NCBI GenBank assembly: GCA_947652115.1
Contig: OX393569.1
Location: forward strand, 3,419,080-3,483,079
From: Blastomussa wellsi
Lineage: Eukaryota > Cnidaria > Anthozoa > Scleractinia > Plerogyridae
DNA length: 64,000 nt
Direction of reading: 5' to 3'
This document shows, in pieces, positions 10,795-22,100 of this stretch. The notes under the pieces are model-generated. The model saw only the letters and a list, made by a program, of their open reading frames with translations. It did no database searches and was not told where the DNA came from. Made by a program: the position numbers and the translations under genes. Within the stretch, counting starts at the first letter, position 1; each line of letters begins with the position of its first letter.

Positions 10795-13365
10795 TGTCGT
10801 TTCAACCGGACTATTATATTTGAACGAGCGCAGAAGATGTTAAGAGCGTCCGGGCACTTGAAAATTATTTCAGTGAACGGGTTAATTTAGATCTAATTAA
10901 CTGTACTTTAATGTTGGGGGCCATGAAACCACTTGACAGAAAAATCAATATAGGTGTAAATATTGAGCTAGGTTCGTTTATTTTAATTTTTTTTATTTCA
11001 AACTGTAAAGTCAGTTTCTTGGAACGGTGTTATACTTTGGGTATGCATATACAACAGGAAAAATTTTGGAGTTGATCAGTCAGCAATACCTTAGGCTTGA
11101 AGTTATCTTTATAAAGTACGTTCTGGTCCTAATACCTAGGGAAGCGAGATAAGTCTTCATTTGGCTTACACTAATCGACCGGATACACTTGGCAGTTGTT
11201 TATGGAGATGATAGCATTAATCAGTTTTTCTACCTTTTTTAAGGTGCCGGACTGTAATGAAATCGTAAAGCAACTTTCAATGACTTCAATTGAAATATGG
11301 AAGCACTGTTCGCTTTTGACGTAAGTAAGCCATATTGTTTTTATATATAATTAGACAAGGAAGATAAGTATTGTCATTAAATATCATTCTGTCAAGACCA
11401 AGTGACTGCTTTCAGCGCTGGAGGCATTTCCGCATCCCATAAGTCCACTTTCGAGATCCTTCGTCATCCATCCCTTTCCTATTCAGTAGGGCGTTTGATA
11501 ATTACACTGTAATTAATATAATTACTTGGACATTTGGTGAATTGGCAGCGAAAGAAAGTGAGCCAAACAATTGTTATACTGCGTTATATAACCAGGTTGA
11601 TCGATAAAACGAAGAGTAAACCTTGGGCGAAACACAATTTACAAAATATGCGATACCGTGTACAATACAGCTAGAAATGATAACGATGCTGCCGCTTTGA
11701 CGCAAATATTATTGGTCTTCTCTGTTTTCACTACCTGTAATATTTACGTGGTTTATTTTTCAGATTTTGCGTCTTTTTTCGGTGATGTAACAAATACAAT
11801 GATGTTTCGGCTGACTTAATTTTACCCGTCTGGCTGTACTTTAGGAGCTTTCACGGCAATATAAATTCTGAAAATTGTTAGCAATGGCCGATTCCTTCTA
11901 TAAGACTTGCGCGCAGGGAATCATGGTATTTGTATTCAACTTCGCGCGCCAAGTCTCGAAGATGTCGCCGCGTGATTCAATTACGATGACTCTAGGCGCA
12001 AGTCTCATAGAGAGAATCGGGAATTCATTCAGTGAACAGTACAGCGCTAAAGGAACTTTCGTGTAGCTCATTGTACGACAATTTTCCTTAAATGTTATAG
12101 TTTTTTTTAGTAATATTCTGCGTCAGGCGCCTGTCTGGCTATACGTTTTTTAAGTAGTGGTGTTAATAGTTTATACTAGATATGAGCTAATTTTTAAATA
12201 GCGAAAAGTGATCCTTTTTAACTCTGCTATTAATATTAGCCTCTCAAATCCAAATCTGAGGAATGGGCCTCAACACCTAACACAAGAACCTGCCTATCCA
12301 TCACATTTTCAGGAAACAAAAATAACCTTAGCTCTCTGATCCAAAGTTAAAGTCTTTTGATTTCTAATACCGACTGGCCACAACATCGCCTGCTCCCTAC
12401 CCCCTCCTCCCGGGCTAGACTCTGGCTTATAAGATTATAAGATACACTTTATTAGACGTGAACGGACATCGTGAATAGAGGAGGCGGGGGGGGGGATACT
12501 AGCAGAAGGGATGGCGCTATCTTTAAAATTAACATTGGTGCAGTGACGGATCTAGGGGAAGCCCCCCTCCCTTTATGGACGAAAATTTTAAGGCCCGAAG
12601 GGCGGAAAATTGTTCGGGCCCCCACCTTAGAAAGAAATCTGGATCCGAAATTGTGGTGCCAGATTTGTATGAAAGTAAACGAAATAGAAAGTGCAAGGGA
12701 AAATCATGCAGTAAATGTCTAAAATTTTCAACGTGATATATTATATTTAGTCTTAATTCTCCGAAATATCGAGCTTGTTAAGGAGGTGCTTGATTTTGCG
12801 TAACTTGTGATATAACAAGAAACCCATTCTGTGCCGGCAATATAAATTAGAAACGTCAACTTGTATTTGAAACTTGCCGGCTTTGCTTTTGTTTCGTCAG
12901 TGGACGGAAATAGTTTTATTGCCAGAGTGATGCAGTTCAATACAGGAAATCGAGAAGATATTGCATGATGGATGCATACTGAAATGTTTGTGCTGCACAT
13001 CGATGTTGTTACGCGCTTAAAGAGGCTTCATGACCTTGCTTTAGGATGTTTATGCCCGCTCACTCGATTTGGCGCAAAATTTACCAGGCTCTTTACTTGT
13101 ACTTCGCGCTCGTTCGCGGCAGGAAATAAAACAAAATTAGAGAAATATGAATAGCTTGTTCTATTTAATTTTCAGTGTATGTAGCACTGTTCTGCTAATA
13201 GTGGACACCGTACGTAATCATCATGCGCCACTGAATACAACTTAGTATATCTCTGTTACATTTCTATTTACCAAAAGCACAATGCATCGTCCTCGCCCGC
13301 ACTTCCTAACCTTCGGTTATTACTAGTTTATTACATATTTCAGTCGATGAGATCATTTCAAGTAC
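10795..13365. other. Intergenic region between genes B and C
   Basis: I see no gene. Sequence is AT-rich, with a G run at 12485-12495 and a stretch CAGTGACGGATCTAGG near 12540 resembling one end of the CAGGGGCGG element family, without a matching second end. Confidence 0.5.
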
Positions 13366-13604
13366 TATATCAAACACGAGAGACAGTGTTTCATCAGGAT
13401 ACCTAAACACCGAGAAGAGAGTTGAAAATACGACGCGAAGCGGAGTATTTTTAACGAACTTAAATACTGTCTCGAGTGTTTGATATATCTTCTCAATCGA
13501 AACAAAAAACTAAGGTGTAAACGGAGAAATAAAATCATCAAAATCTATGCTAATTAAGATCGGGTATCCAAACCTCCTTCACGGTTATGATTTTCTTTGT
13601 TTTA
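13366..13604 (-). mobile_element. Fold-back element, inverted copy of 9896-10153
   Basis: Reads as the reverse complement of the element in gene B intron 1: ACACGAGAGACAGTGTTTCAT, GACGCGAAGCGGAG at the hairpin tip and, at the far end, ATGATTTTCTTTGTTT. It lies just downstream of the gene C stop codon. Confidence 0.7.
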
Positions 13605-13773
13605 ACTCGATGAATTATGAATGAGTTTGAGAACTAACTATAAAGATCTAGCTGAATAACAGAAAATAATCTATTGACACGTAGAATGATAAAAAAGATT
13701 GGCAGTAAAACTTTAAAATACAGATTGAAGTAAAGGGCCAGCTTGACATGTAGGCTAAAATCTATTATCTAGA

Positions 13774-15121
13774 CTAAAATCGGCATGTCTTAGACCTGGA
13801 AACGATACGGCGATGGCAGCACTTCTGGCTACTTATATAGTATGTGTATCGACCGTCACAGCATCCCTGAGTGGACGGGTTGTATCTCACCAAGCCACAC
13901 ACTGGTTGCACGTTCTTACACCCTAACTTGTTTTTACCATAGCAACACTTCTGGCGGTTAGGATCAAACCAAAAGGAACTGCATCCATATGTTGGGTGGC
14001 AAAAGAATGGTACCATGTTCTTCAACACGATGCGTCCAGCACAACAAGTTTGCAGTAAAGGGTCGTTGATGAACTTTCCTGAACAACAACGGGTTCTGAA
14101 GTGGACATGGGTTTCATGTTCACAATGCGGCCTCGTTATAAAAGACGGATTTCTTCTTGTCCTTCTTCTACGCCTCCACCACGACCAAGTATGAGATCGC
14201 TTCCTCCTTCTATGGGTACCTTGATCTGCAAAGAAGTAAAGAATGCATTCTGAGTGGAAGGCATAGCGGCTCAGTTAATGAGTTGGATTTAGAAGTCCGC
14301 GAATTCGATTCCTAGCTTAGGTCTTTGCGAGTGCCGTATTTCCTCGATTAGACGCCCTCTGTGCCTATTAAAACTGCCTGAAGTAGGCAGTCGGTCTGAG
14401 TAGAGTAACCAACTGTTTGTTTTAATCTTTCCCTAATTTTGTCAAATGAAGGAAAAAAAGTAGCCGACGTTTCTAAGCAAAGTACCATCGTTCCAATAAG
14501 AAAACTTTTATAAATTCAGAAATGGTTTCGCTTGAGTTTGAAGTAGGTCGGGCAGACTATGCAATATCTGAACAACACTTTACTCCAATGAGAGGGATGC
14601 GGGAAAAAATGTAGGGACGCCATTTTCGCACATCTTATGAATAGAAGTCAAGTGGAAGTCAAAAGCGTTTCACTCTTGAGTTTGACGCTCTAATCGAGCA
14701 GACTGTGCAAGATCTGAACAATATCCATTGCAGTGAGACGAGTGTGGAAAGTAAGGGTGTTCGCAGAGGTTGCCGAAGACTGAAGGACGCCGAGCAAATA
14801 TCTTGATAATTAATCTAAAAAAGGTAGCAAAGGCTCCAAACAAGGTAACATTTCTATCGACCGGGAATCAACAGTGACGTGCTTGTTTTGTTTTTCAAGC
14901 TCGTATGTTATTTAACCTAACCGACCATCGAAAACAACTGAATCCTTACCGCTTAATTCTTGCGCTGGAAAAACATTGTAGAGAGCCACTAGGTTTCCTC
15001 GGCCTTGTTCATCGTGTTTTATTACCAAATCCTTGTTAGATGAAGGTGCTCCCTCTTTAGCATTCACTATCAACATAGAAAAACCTGCAAGAAGCAGGAT
15101 TCCACAAAGTGAACGTGTCAT
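13774..15121 (-). CDS. Galaxin-like protein C (short, with basic hinge)
   Basis: Exon 1 (14950-15121) starts MTRSLCGILLLAGFSMLIVNA, a signal peptide, and ends in phase 1 before GTAAGG. Exon 2 (13774-14225) opens after CTTTGCAG and joins in phase, giving 207 residues. It begins with a very basic hinge (RRRKRSHTWSWWRRRRRTRR), then a galaxin-type domain with five CC pairs (RCCSG, TCCAG, KCCYG, GCCDG, KCCHR). RRRKR fits a furin-type cleavage site, so the acidic N-terminal part could be released; this is inference. Paralogy with B is clear (FINDPLLQTCC here, LIDDPFVKTCC there). Exon 1 is 172 nt, the same as in gene A. The family role is extracellular matrix. A small extra exon in the 724-bp intron cannot be excluded. 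Confidence 0.82.
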
Positions 15122-15182
15122 GTACGTTCATTCGTTGACGCCAAGTTTGGATGTGCAGCTGTTCTCAAAACACTCTTTGCTA

Positions 15183-15188
15183 CTTATA
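15183..15188 (-). promoter_or_regulatory. TATA-like box of gene C
   Basis: TATAAG on the minus strand (CAATATAAGTAG), 62 bp upstream of the ATG at 15121. Confidence 0.45.
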
Positions 15189-16886
15189 TTGGCCTTTACA
15201 TTCATTTTCGACTTGTATTTGAATGACCGGCGCGCATTAACTAATATAAAAAGTTGTATATTAGTTACTGCATAATAAGTCCACAGTGTATGGTGTTAAA
15301 ACAATATGCACTTACTTTCTTAACCTTTTTAGTTACATGATAAAATCATAAATTCTCCTTAGGGATTATTATACATTTCTTTAAATTTTAGATATGAGAA
15401 TTTCAATGTACATCAACACATTGTACATTAATTGTCTTTATTCTCGAAACATCTCTGGTTGGCTGTGCATTTCTATTGCAAGAGAAAAGAGTCAGAGATA
15501 TTTTAAAATCACCCTACCCATCTATATTTACAAAACAGCAACTTAAATCAACTGTTCATGTTCAAAGGATAATCAATATTTTTTAAATAGAGTCCAACCC
15601 CGGAGTAGTGCAGCATCTCCCATAAGCTTGTAATTCTACAGGTCCTCTCGTGTTGCGATTGCCACTGTTTTTGGTTCCTGTTATTTTTTCTATTGTTCTC
15701 TCGACGGATAGCAAACAATTTATGCGAGACTTTTCCAGAGATCATGGCTTCCCGACCACACCAACGGCTAACCCTAAAACGGACAGATTTTTCCTTGAGA
15801 CTGTGCATGCAGTGCGGTCATTATAATGAACTCGTGTCGAAACCTCCATTCCAAATAGTGGCCACAGGGTCGCTAGCAGTTGTGCGAGGTCAATTGGACT
15901 GTTTGTTTCAGACAATTCTTCGCCTGCTACCGTTGACATGTTATACACACAAGAGTTCTCGAAATTATATGTATTCATTTATTGACATAAATTAGACTGT
16001 TCACCTTCCGCTATTTTTTTCGTCCTTATCGCGCGCGTTCTTTTGCGTTGAAAAAAATAGGGCGGCTGTGTCTAGACATAAATAGAACCATAATTCCGAG
16101 GCCATACCAGTATCACATAACCAGATCGCGGGCTCATATGTAGAACTCAACGATGTCACGTGGTTTTTTAAAGTTGACCGCTGGCCAGGTAAAGAACCCT
16201 AATCTGTACCTTTGAGGGCCACGAAGGCTGTATATACGGCATAACAACGAAAGGCCCATGAAGTCTACCAAACGGGAATTTAACAGTGCAACTTGACGGA
16301 ATTTTCCGCAGAAGCAACAATCAAACCGATGCTGGTTTCTTCCTGCGGGTATTTATAATGCCAGTGTGTCCGAGGTTAAATTAACATGGCCACTTATACA
16401 GAGAAAAAAAAAACATTTTCAGCGTGCATATAGCCAAATGTTCCATTATATTTTCGGTGTGCCACGAAATCCAAGTTGTAACCCTACGCCCCTTCCCGCT
16501 CCCCCGTAGCCCTCTCCACCCACCCCCTCCCCCGTAAAACAGCTCCCTTGGTTGTAAGCGAGCTGGTTCTCACAGCAAAGAGAAGAGGTTGAGACACAAA
16601 TGAGATTAAACAAACAGACACTAATCAATTTGCCCGAAAATTTTGTTTGCAAAAAGATGAAGTAGCGTTACATATAAAAGTTTTGAAATTTGAGCCTTAT
16701 ACTTCTTGTTCTGCTGCTTCTAATATCCTAAAATCGCGCTTATGAGCTAAATAACAAAATTTTACCAGGGCGGAGCAGGGCGTGGAGGAGAGAGGCGTCC
16801 TATTTCCCCCCAGACCACGCTCGGCTCACTTCGTTCGCCAATGTTTTCCTCCCAAACCCTTACTCGGGAGCCTGTTCGCAGGCTAA
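15189..16886. other. Non-coding stretch upstream of gene C
   Basis: No gene recognised. Short open frames around 15548-15995 overlap on both strands and show no conserved motif. C-rich runs lie near 16490-16535. Confidence 0.5.
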
Positions 16887-17173
16887 GGCTACGTCTACAC
16901 TAATCCGGATAAATTTGAAAACGTACCTTTTTTTCTCCGGATTGGCCTTCCGTCCACACTCAAACGACGTTTTCGGTCACCAAAAACGGAACTTTTTGAA
17001 AACGCTGACATCAAAACAATCGAATAACGTTACTCGGACAATGTGGGCATGTTCTTGCATGTATTAAGCGTTTCTTGCGAGGCAGCGTTTCAAAATCGAT
17101 GGCGAAACAATTCAAAAACGGTATAATGTGGACAGCCGTTTTCAAATTTATCCGGATTTGTGTGGACGTAGCC
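16887..17173. mobile_element. MITE with long terminal inverted repeats and TAA target duplication
   Basis: GGCTACGTCTACACTAATCC at the left and its diverged inverse at the right (GGCTACGTCCACACAAATCC read from that end) extend to about 37 bp, both continuing GGATAAATTTGAAAACG. TAA flanks both ends (16884-16886 and 17174-17176). A 3-bp TWA-type duplication is typical of PIF/Harbinger; the class is inferred. Confidence 0.75.
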
Positions 17174-17411
17174 TAAGCAGTCGTGGACGATAATCCTGTT
17201 GGTTTTCCTTTGGACCAATAACGATCTAATCGCTTAAAAGTAAAGAATATAAAAGCAGAGACCGATAACACGTAGAATGTGCTGTGGCCAAATCCGCCTT
17301 CTTCAGGTAAAATGAGAATTTACTTCCCATCATTCCACGCGACTGATATTCTTTTCTCGTATTAAATAGACGACTGGGGACGAGTCAGCGTCGGCCGTTT
17401 GAACGAGGTGG

Positions 17412-17841
17412 CATTCTCGTCCCCAGAGCCACTTACATACATACATACATACATACACATTTATTGCGCTCCCTGAAAAGGGCTTTTCAGCAGCAATATT
17501 TAAGAATATATTAAAAATCTTACATGAATTAAAAATAGAAAAAATCTGATAAAATAAAAGCTAAAAAAAATAAATGCAACGTTCTTAGCCGGCTGGGCCT
17601 GTGCACGAGGAACAAGTGGCTCTGGGGACACACGATTTGATTCGCTGAAATCAAACAAAGGGCGTCCAGTCACATCAGCCGTTTAAAATCCGTTTGTAGT
17701 TAGCGCGTTTAAAACGGTAGATGTGATTGGACTTCCTCTTTTAAATTTCAGCCAATCAAATCGTGTGTCCCAGAGCCACTTGTTCCTTGTGCACAGGCCC
17801 AACCTGCTAAGAGGGACAAGTGGCTCTGCGGACGAGAATGG
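17412..17841. mobile_element. Fold-back transposon copy with a second insertion inside it
   Basis: The ends CATTCTCGTCCCCAGAGCC and GGCTCTGCGGACGAGAATG are inverted, and CGAGGTGGC stands directly on both sides (404-412 and 842-850 in the 17-kb block), a target duplication. The left arm is broken at about 17434 by some 150 bp that starts with ACAT repeats, contains GGGCTTTTCAGC and ends AT-rich near 17583. An intact copy is at 48370-48657. The 8-10-bp duplication suits a MULE- or hAT-like mechanism. Confidence 0.8.
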
Positions 17842-19162
17842 CGAGGTGGCTGCATTAACGGGGCTTTCTTATAAAAATGTATGGGCATTTCGCCGGGACC
17901 AAAAAAACCTGACCGTAATAATGAGGTGGCCGAAAGGCGAGGTTCTACTGTATATGCGTAAGTAACAAAACCTAGCTGCCGGCGCTTAAATCCGTTTTTT
18001 GTAACACGAAGCTGCTAGCAGAAGGCTTGAAACGGAATTGTATGTCTCCCTGAATATTAAAAAGACATTTTTATATAAAAAAAATTTGACCAAATTTGTG
18101 AAGGCATAAAACTTCTATGATCGCCTTGGGCGAATGATCGATCGAATGATGTTTGAAAAACCTGGTTAATTACTTGTTTTTATCCTGTTTCTAAGAATTT
18201 TTCTCATACAGTAGGAATCCGTTTAGTCTGTGCATGTAGCTCAGTCATGAAATGTCGATTATGTGCAATGTGTCAAAATTGTAAAAACCTCCAAATCTAA
18301 CACAATAACAAATTACAAAACATTAAAACATAAGTTTATTGCCACTTTTAGCTACAAAAAACAATTGCAGTTTTAACAAGACCAACATTGTCTCACATGA
18401 GGTTGCTCGGTGATGTTCAGATCCAAGCGTTTATAAAACTGTTCATATTAAAATAGATCATTCTAACACATTGGCGTTCTACAAGTTCTCTCCATTACTC
18501 TATTCTCCGAGTCTTTTATCACAAACTCGTTATGCAAAACGCATACCAAAGTTCCCAGTTTCTTCTATGAGACGTATCTGCAGTGAATCCTCTGAACCAA
18601 TCAAAACTCGAGGTAATTACACGTAGCCCACACAAAGCGCGGGAAATGTTGCGCGCGCGAGTCACGAGTTTCGTTTTGGTTTTCAAGCTTCTGATTGGTT
18701 GAGAATGCGGCTCGAGATTTTAACCAATCGATGAGCGTAGTAATGCAAAACCAAAGCAAATCACTTATTACTTTCGACACTCAATTGAAAACCACTCTAT
18801 CCAACTAAATATGTCCAAGACTTGGCAACGTTCGATAAAATTGCCATGATTCCCAAGGCCTATAGTGAGTCGTTTCATACAGGGAACTGGGCATTGTCCG
18901 TATTATTGCAGTTAGGAAAGTGTCATCCGTTGCTAGATTTGACTGAACGCTACAGTATATCTCGTAATGTGCGATATAAGCTGAGCTGAAATTAAAAACT
19001 ATAGCTATGAATTGAAATAATATTAATAAAAGAGTATTACGACTTTCGTCTATTACTTCAGCAAAAATTTACTCTTGCATTAAGCATTTAAATCTTAGAG
19101 GCCACGGCAAAAGTTCTATTTACTTCGAATGTTCTTTATCTAGGGCTACTGGTCATAGCTCG
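17842..19162. other. Downstream flank of gene D
   Basis: No gene seen. The minus strand carries AATAAA (TTTATT on the plus strand) near 18335, about 830 bp past the gene D stop, a possible polyadenylation signal. GATTGGTTGAGAA and CCAATCGATGAG around 18690-18735 suggest another short repeat. Confidence 0.4.
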
Positions 19163-22100
19163 CTAACCTTGAACTATCGGTTTACAAATAGCGTACTTGG
19201 GAGTAACACGACGACCATAGCAGCATTTGTGGGTTCGTGGGTCATAGCTCACTAAACCGCATCTGGGTAGGCAGGTGGCACTTTTGGAGATGACTTTGCC
19301 ATAGCAACACTTTTGAGTCCAAGGGTTGTAGCTGACGAAACCGCATCTGGGCAAAGGACAAGGCAACGTTCTGGGGATGACTTTGAGAAAGCAACACTTT
19401 TGGGTCCATGGATTGTAGAAGACTGCACCACATCTGGGTCGGCAGATGGAACTTCTTGGGATTACTCTCCCGTAGCAACACTTTTGGGTCAATGGATTGT
19501 AGGTGACTAGACCGCAACTGCGTCGGCAGATGGAACTTCTTGGGACTACTCTTCCGTAGCAACACTTTTGGGTCAATGGATTGTAGAAGACTGCACCGCA
19601 TCTGGGTCGGCAGAAGAAACTTTTTGGGACTACTCTTCCGTAGCAACACTTTTGGGTCAATGGATTGTAGAAGACTGCACCGCATCTGGGTCGGCAGAAG
19701 AAACTTTTTGGGACTACCCTTCCGTAGCAACACTTTTGGGTCAATGGATTGTAGAAGACTGCACCGCATCTGGGTCGGCATAAGAAACTTTTTGGGACTA
19801 CTCTTCCGTAGCAACACTTTTGGGTCAATGGATTGTAGAAGACTGCACCGCATCTGGGTCGGCAGAAGAAACTTTTTGGGACTACTCTTCCGTAGCAACA
19901 CTTTTGGGTCAATGGATTGTAGAAGACTGCACCGCATCTGGGTCGGCAGAAGAAACTTTTTGGGACTACTCTTCCGTAGCAACACTTTTGGGTCAATGGA
20001 TTGTAGAAGACTGCACCGCATCTGGGTCGGCAGAAGAAACTTTTTGGGACTACTCTTCCGTAGCAACACTTTTGGGTCAATGGATTGTAGAAGACTGCAC
20101 CGCATCTGGGTCGGCAGAAGAAACTTTTTGGGACTACTCTTCCGTAGCAACACTTTTGGGTCAATGGATTGTAGAAGACTGCACCGCATCTGGGTCGGCA
20201 GAAGAAACTTTTTGGGACTACTCTTCCGTAGCAACACTTTTGGGTCAATGGATTGTAGAAGACTGCACCGCATCTGGGTCTGCAGATGGAACTTCTTGGG
20301 ATTACTCTTCCGTAGCAACACTTTTGGGTCAATGGATTGTAGAAGACTGCACCACATCTGGGTCGGCAGATGGAACTTCTTGGGATTACTCTCCCGTAGC
20401 AACACTTTTGGGTCAATGGATTGTAGAAGACTGCACCACATCTGGGTCGGCAGATGGAACTTCTTGGGACTACTCTTCCGTAGCAACACTTTTGGGTCAA
20501 TGGATTGTAGAAGACTACACCGCATCTGGGTCGGCAGAAGAAACTTTTTGGGACTACTCTTCCGTAGCAACACTTTTGGGTCAATGGATTGTAGAAGACT
20601 ACACCGCATCTGGGTCGGCAGATGGAACTTTTTGGGACTACTCTCCCGTAGCAACACTTTTGGGTCAGTGGATTGTAGAAGAATACACCGCATCTGGGTC
20701 GGCAGATGGAACTTCTTGGGATTACTCTTCCGTAGCAACACTTTTGGGTCAATGGATTGTAGAAGACTACACCGCACCTGGGTCGGCAGATGGAACTTCT
20801 TGGGATGATTTTGCCATAGCAGCACCTTTGTGTCAGTGGGCTGTAGATGACCGACCCGCAACGGAAAATAACCTTGGGGTCTTCTTCTGGGTTGTTACTA
20901 TTTTCATCAAATGCGTCCTCGTCCGTTTCTTGGTAAGATTCTTTGCGAGAGAAGAAAAGTACAAAGTTTGATACTGATTAACGTTCGATGAATATTTTTA
21001 TCCAAACTGACGGCAATAACGAATTGCAAGATTATTGTACACAAGAACATACTCTATTAGAGATCAAAGTGGTCCCTTTTAAACCAAGACAACCCCAAAA
21101 TCATGATTTTCGGTGCTGTATAAGGTGAAGTGGGTGGGAAAGAGTGACTTCAATTTAAATGTTGCATTGGTTCATTCAACAGATATACCTGACTTCTTTA
21201 GTCACTTTACCTCCAAGGGGGAGGTAATCCCATATACTAGCTATGTGTCCCGTGATAGGGTGGGGTTTTCGAGGTTCTCGATCCTTAAATCATAGGGTAA
21301 CATTTTGCTCCTTTGGGCATCATTTCTGGTGTGATCTTGAGATCCCTAAATTGTATGAGCTAAAATTGCAGTGCGTATAAAGTTGGACCATTCACGCAAG
21401 TCTTACCTTTTGTCTTTCCCTTTAACAGGGTGTCATTTGTCGGGTTTGGATCATAAATGGGGTCTCAATTTCCGTTTAATGTAAGATCAAAGTTTACGAA
21501 CCTTTTGCAGCACACAGGTATCGTAAATTTAAGGGAGTCCCCCTGCAGGCTTTACTTTTAACAACACGACTTCGTACCTGCGTTAATTCCCTCATCAGCG
21601 TCACCGGTTTCCTCTTCAAAGGATTCATCTTCGGGATAATCTTCTTGTTCCTCTTCCTCACTATCTTCTGCTCGAAAAAAATATAATTTTTAAAACACTC
21701 TAGTAGAAATTGATGCGGTCTAGGTTATCGATGCAGCTCAACAATACAGCTTAACTGTTGGATCAATGGATCAAAATATCATAATAATGTTCTTCCTGTA
21801 TTCGCTATCGATAAAGAGTACTGGACGCTTAGCGAATTCTAGAAGCAATTCTGAGTGATGTTTAAATCATCGATTGGTCGAAATATCGATTACCTAAAGT
21901 TTTATCCTGTGACGAGTTCGTTTGCTACTGTATTTATTTTTTTGATTGAAGTAATCCTAGGGGGAAAGTACTGGTACAGCACCAGTTGAGGAGATCATTC
22001 CTTGTTTTCATTTCGCCATAAGTCTGTCTGTATTTATTTTTACATGTCATAATTGAAGATCCAGTACGTGTTTGTTTCCGATTACAATATTGTGTACGTT

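Noticed and set aside
19540..20971. Long open frames of 383-422 residues on the plus strand over the galaxin array, and a 539-residue frame in a second minus frame
   Set aside because: The 84-bp unit is a multiple of three, so any frame open in one unit stays open. Only the minus frame with regular CC pairs joins in phase to a spliced signal exon.
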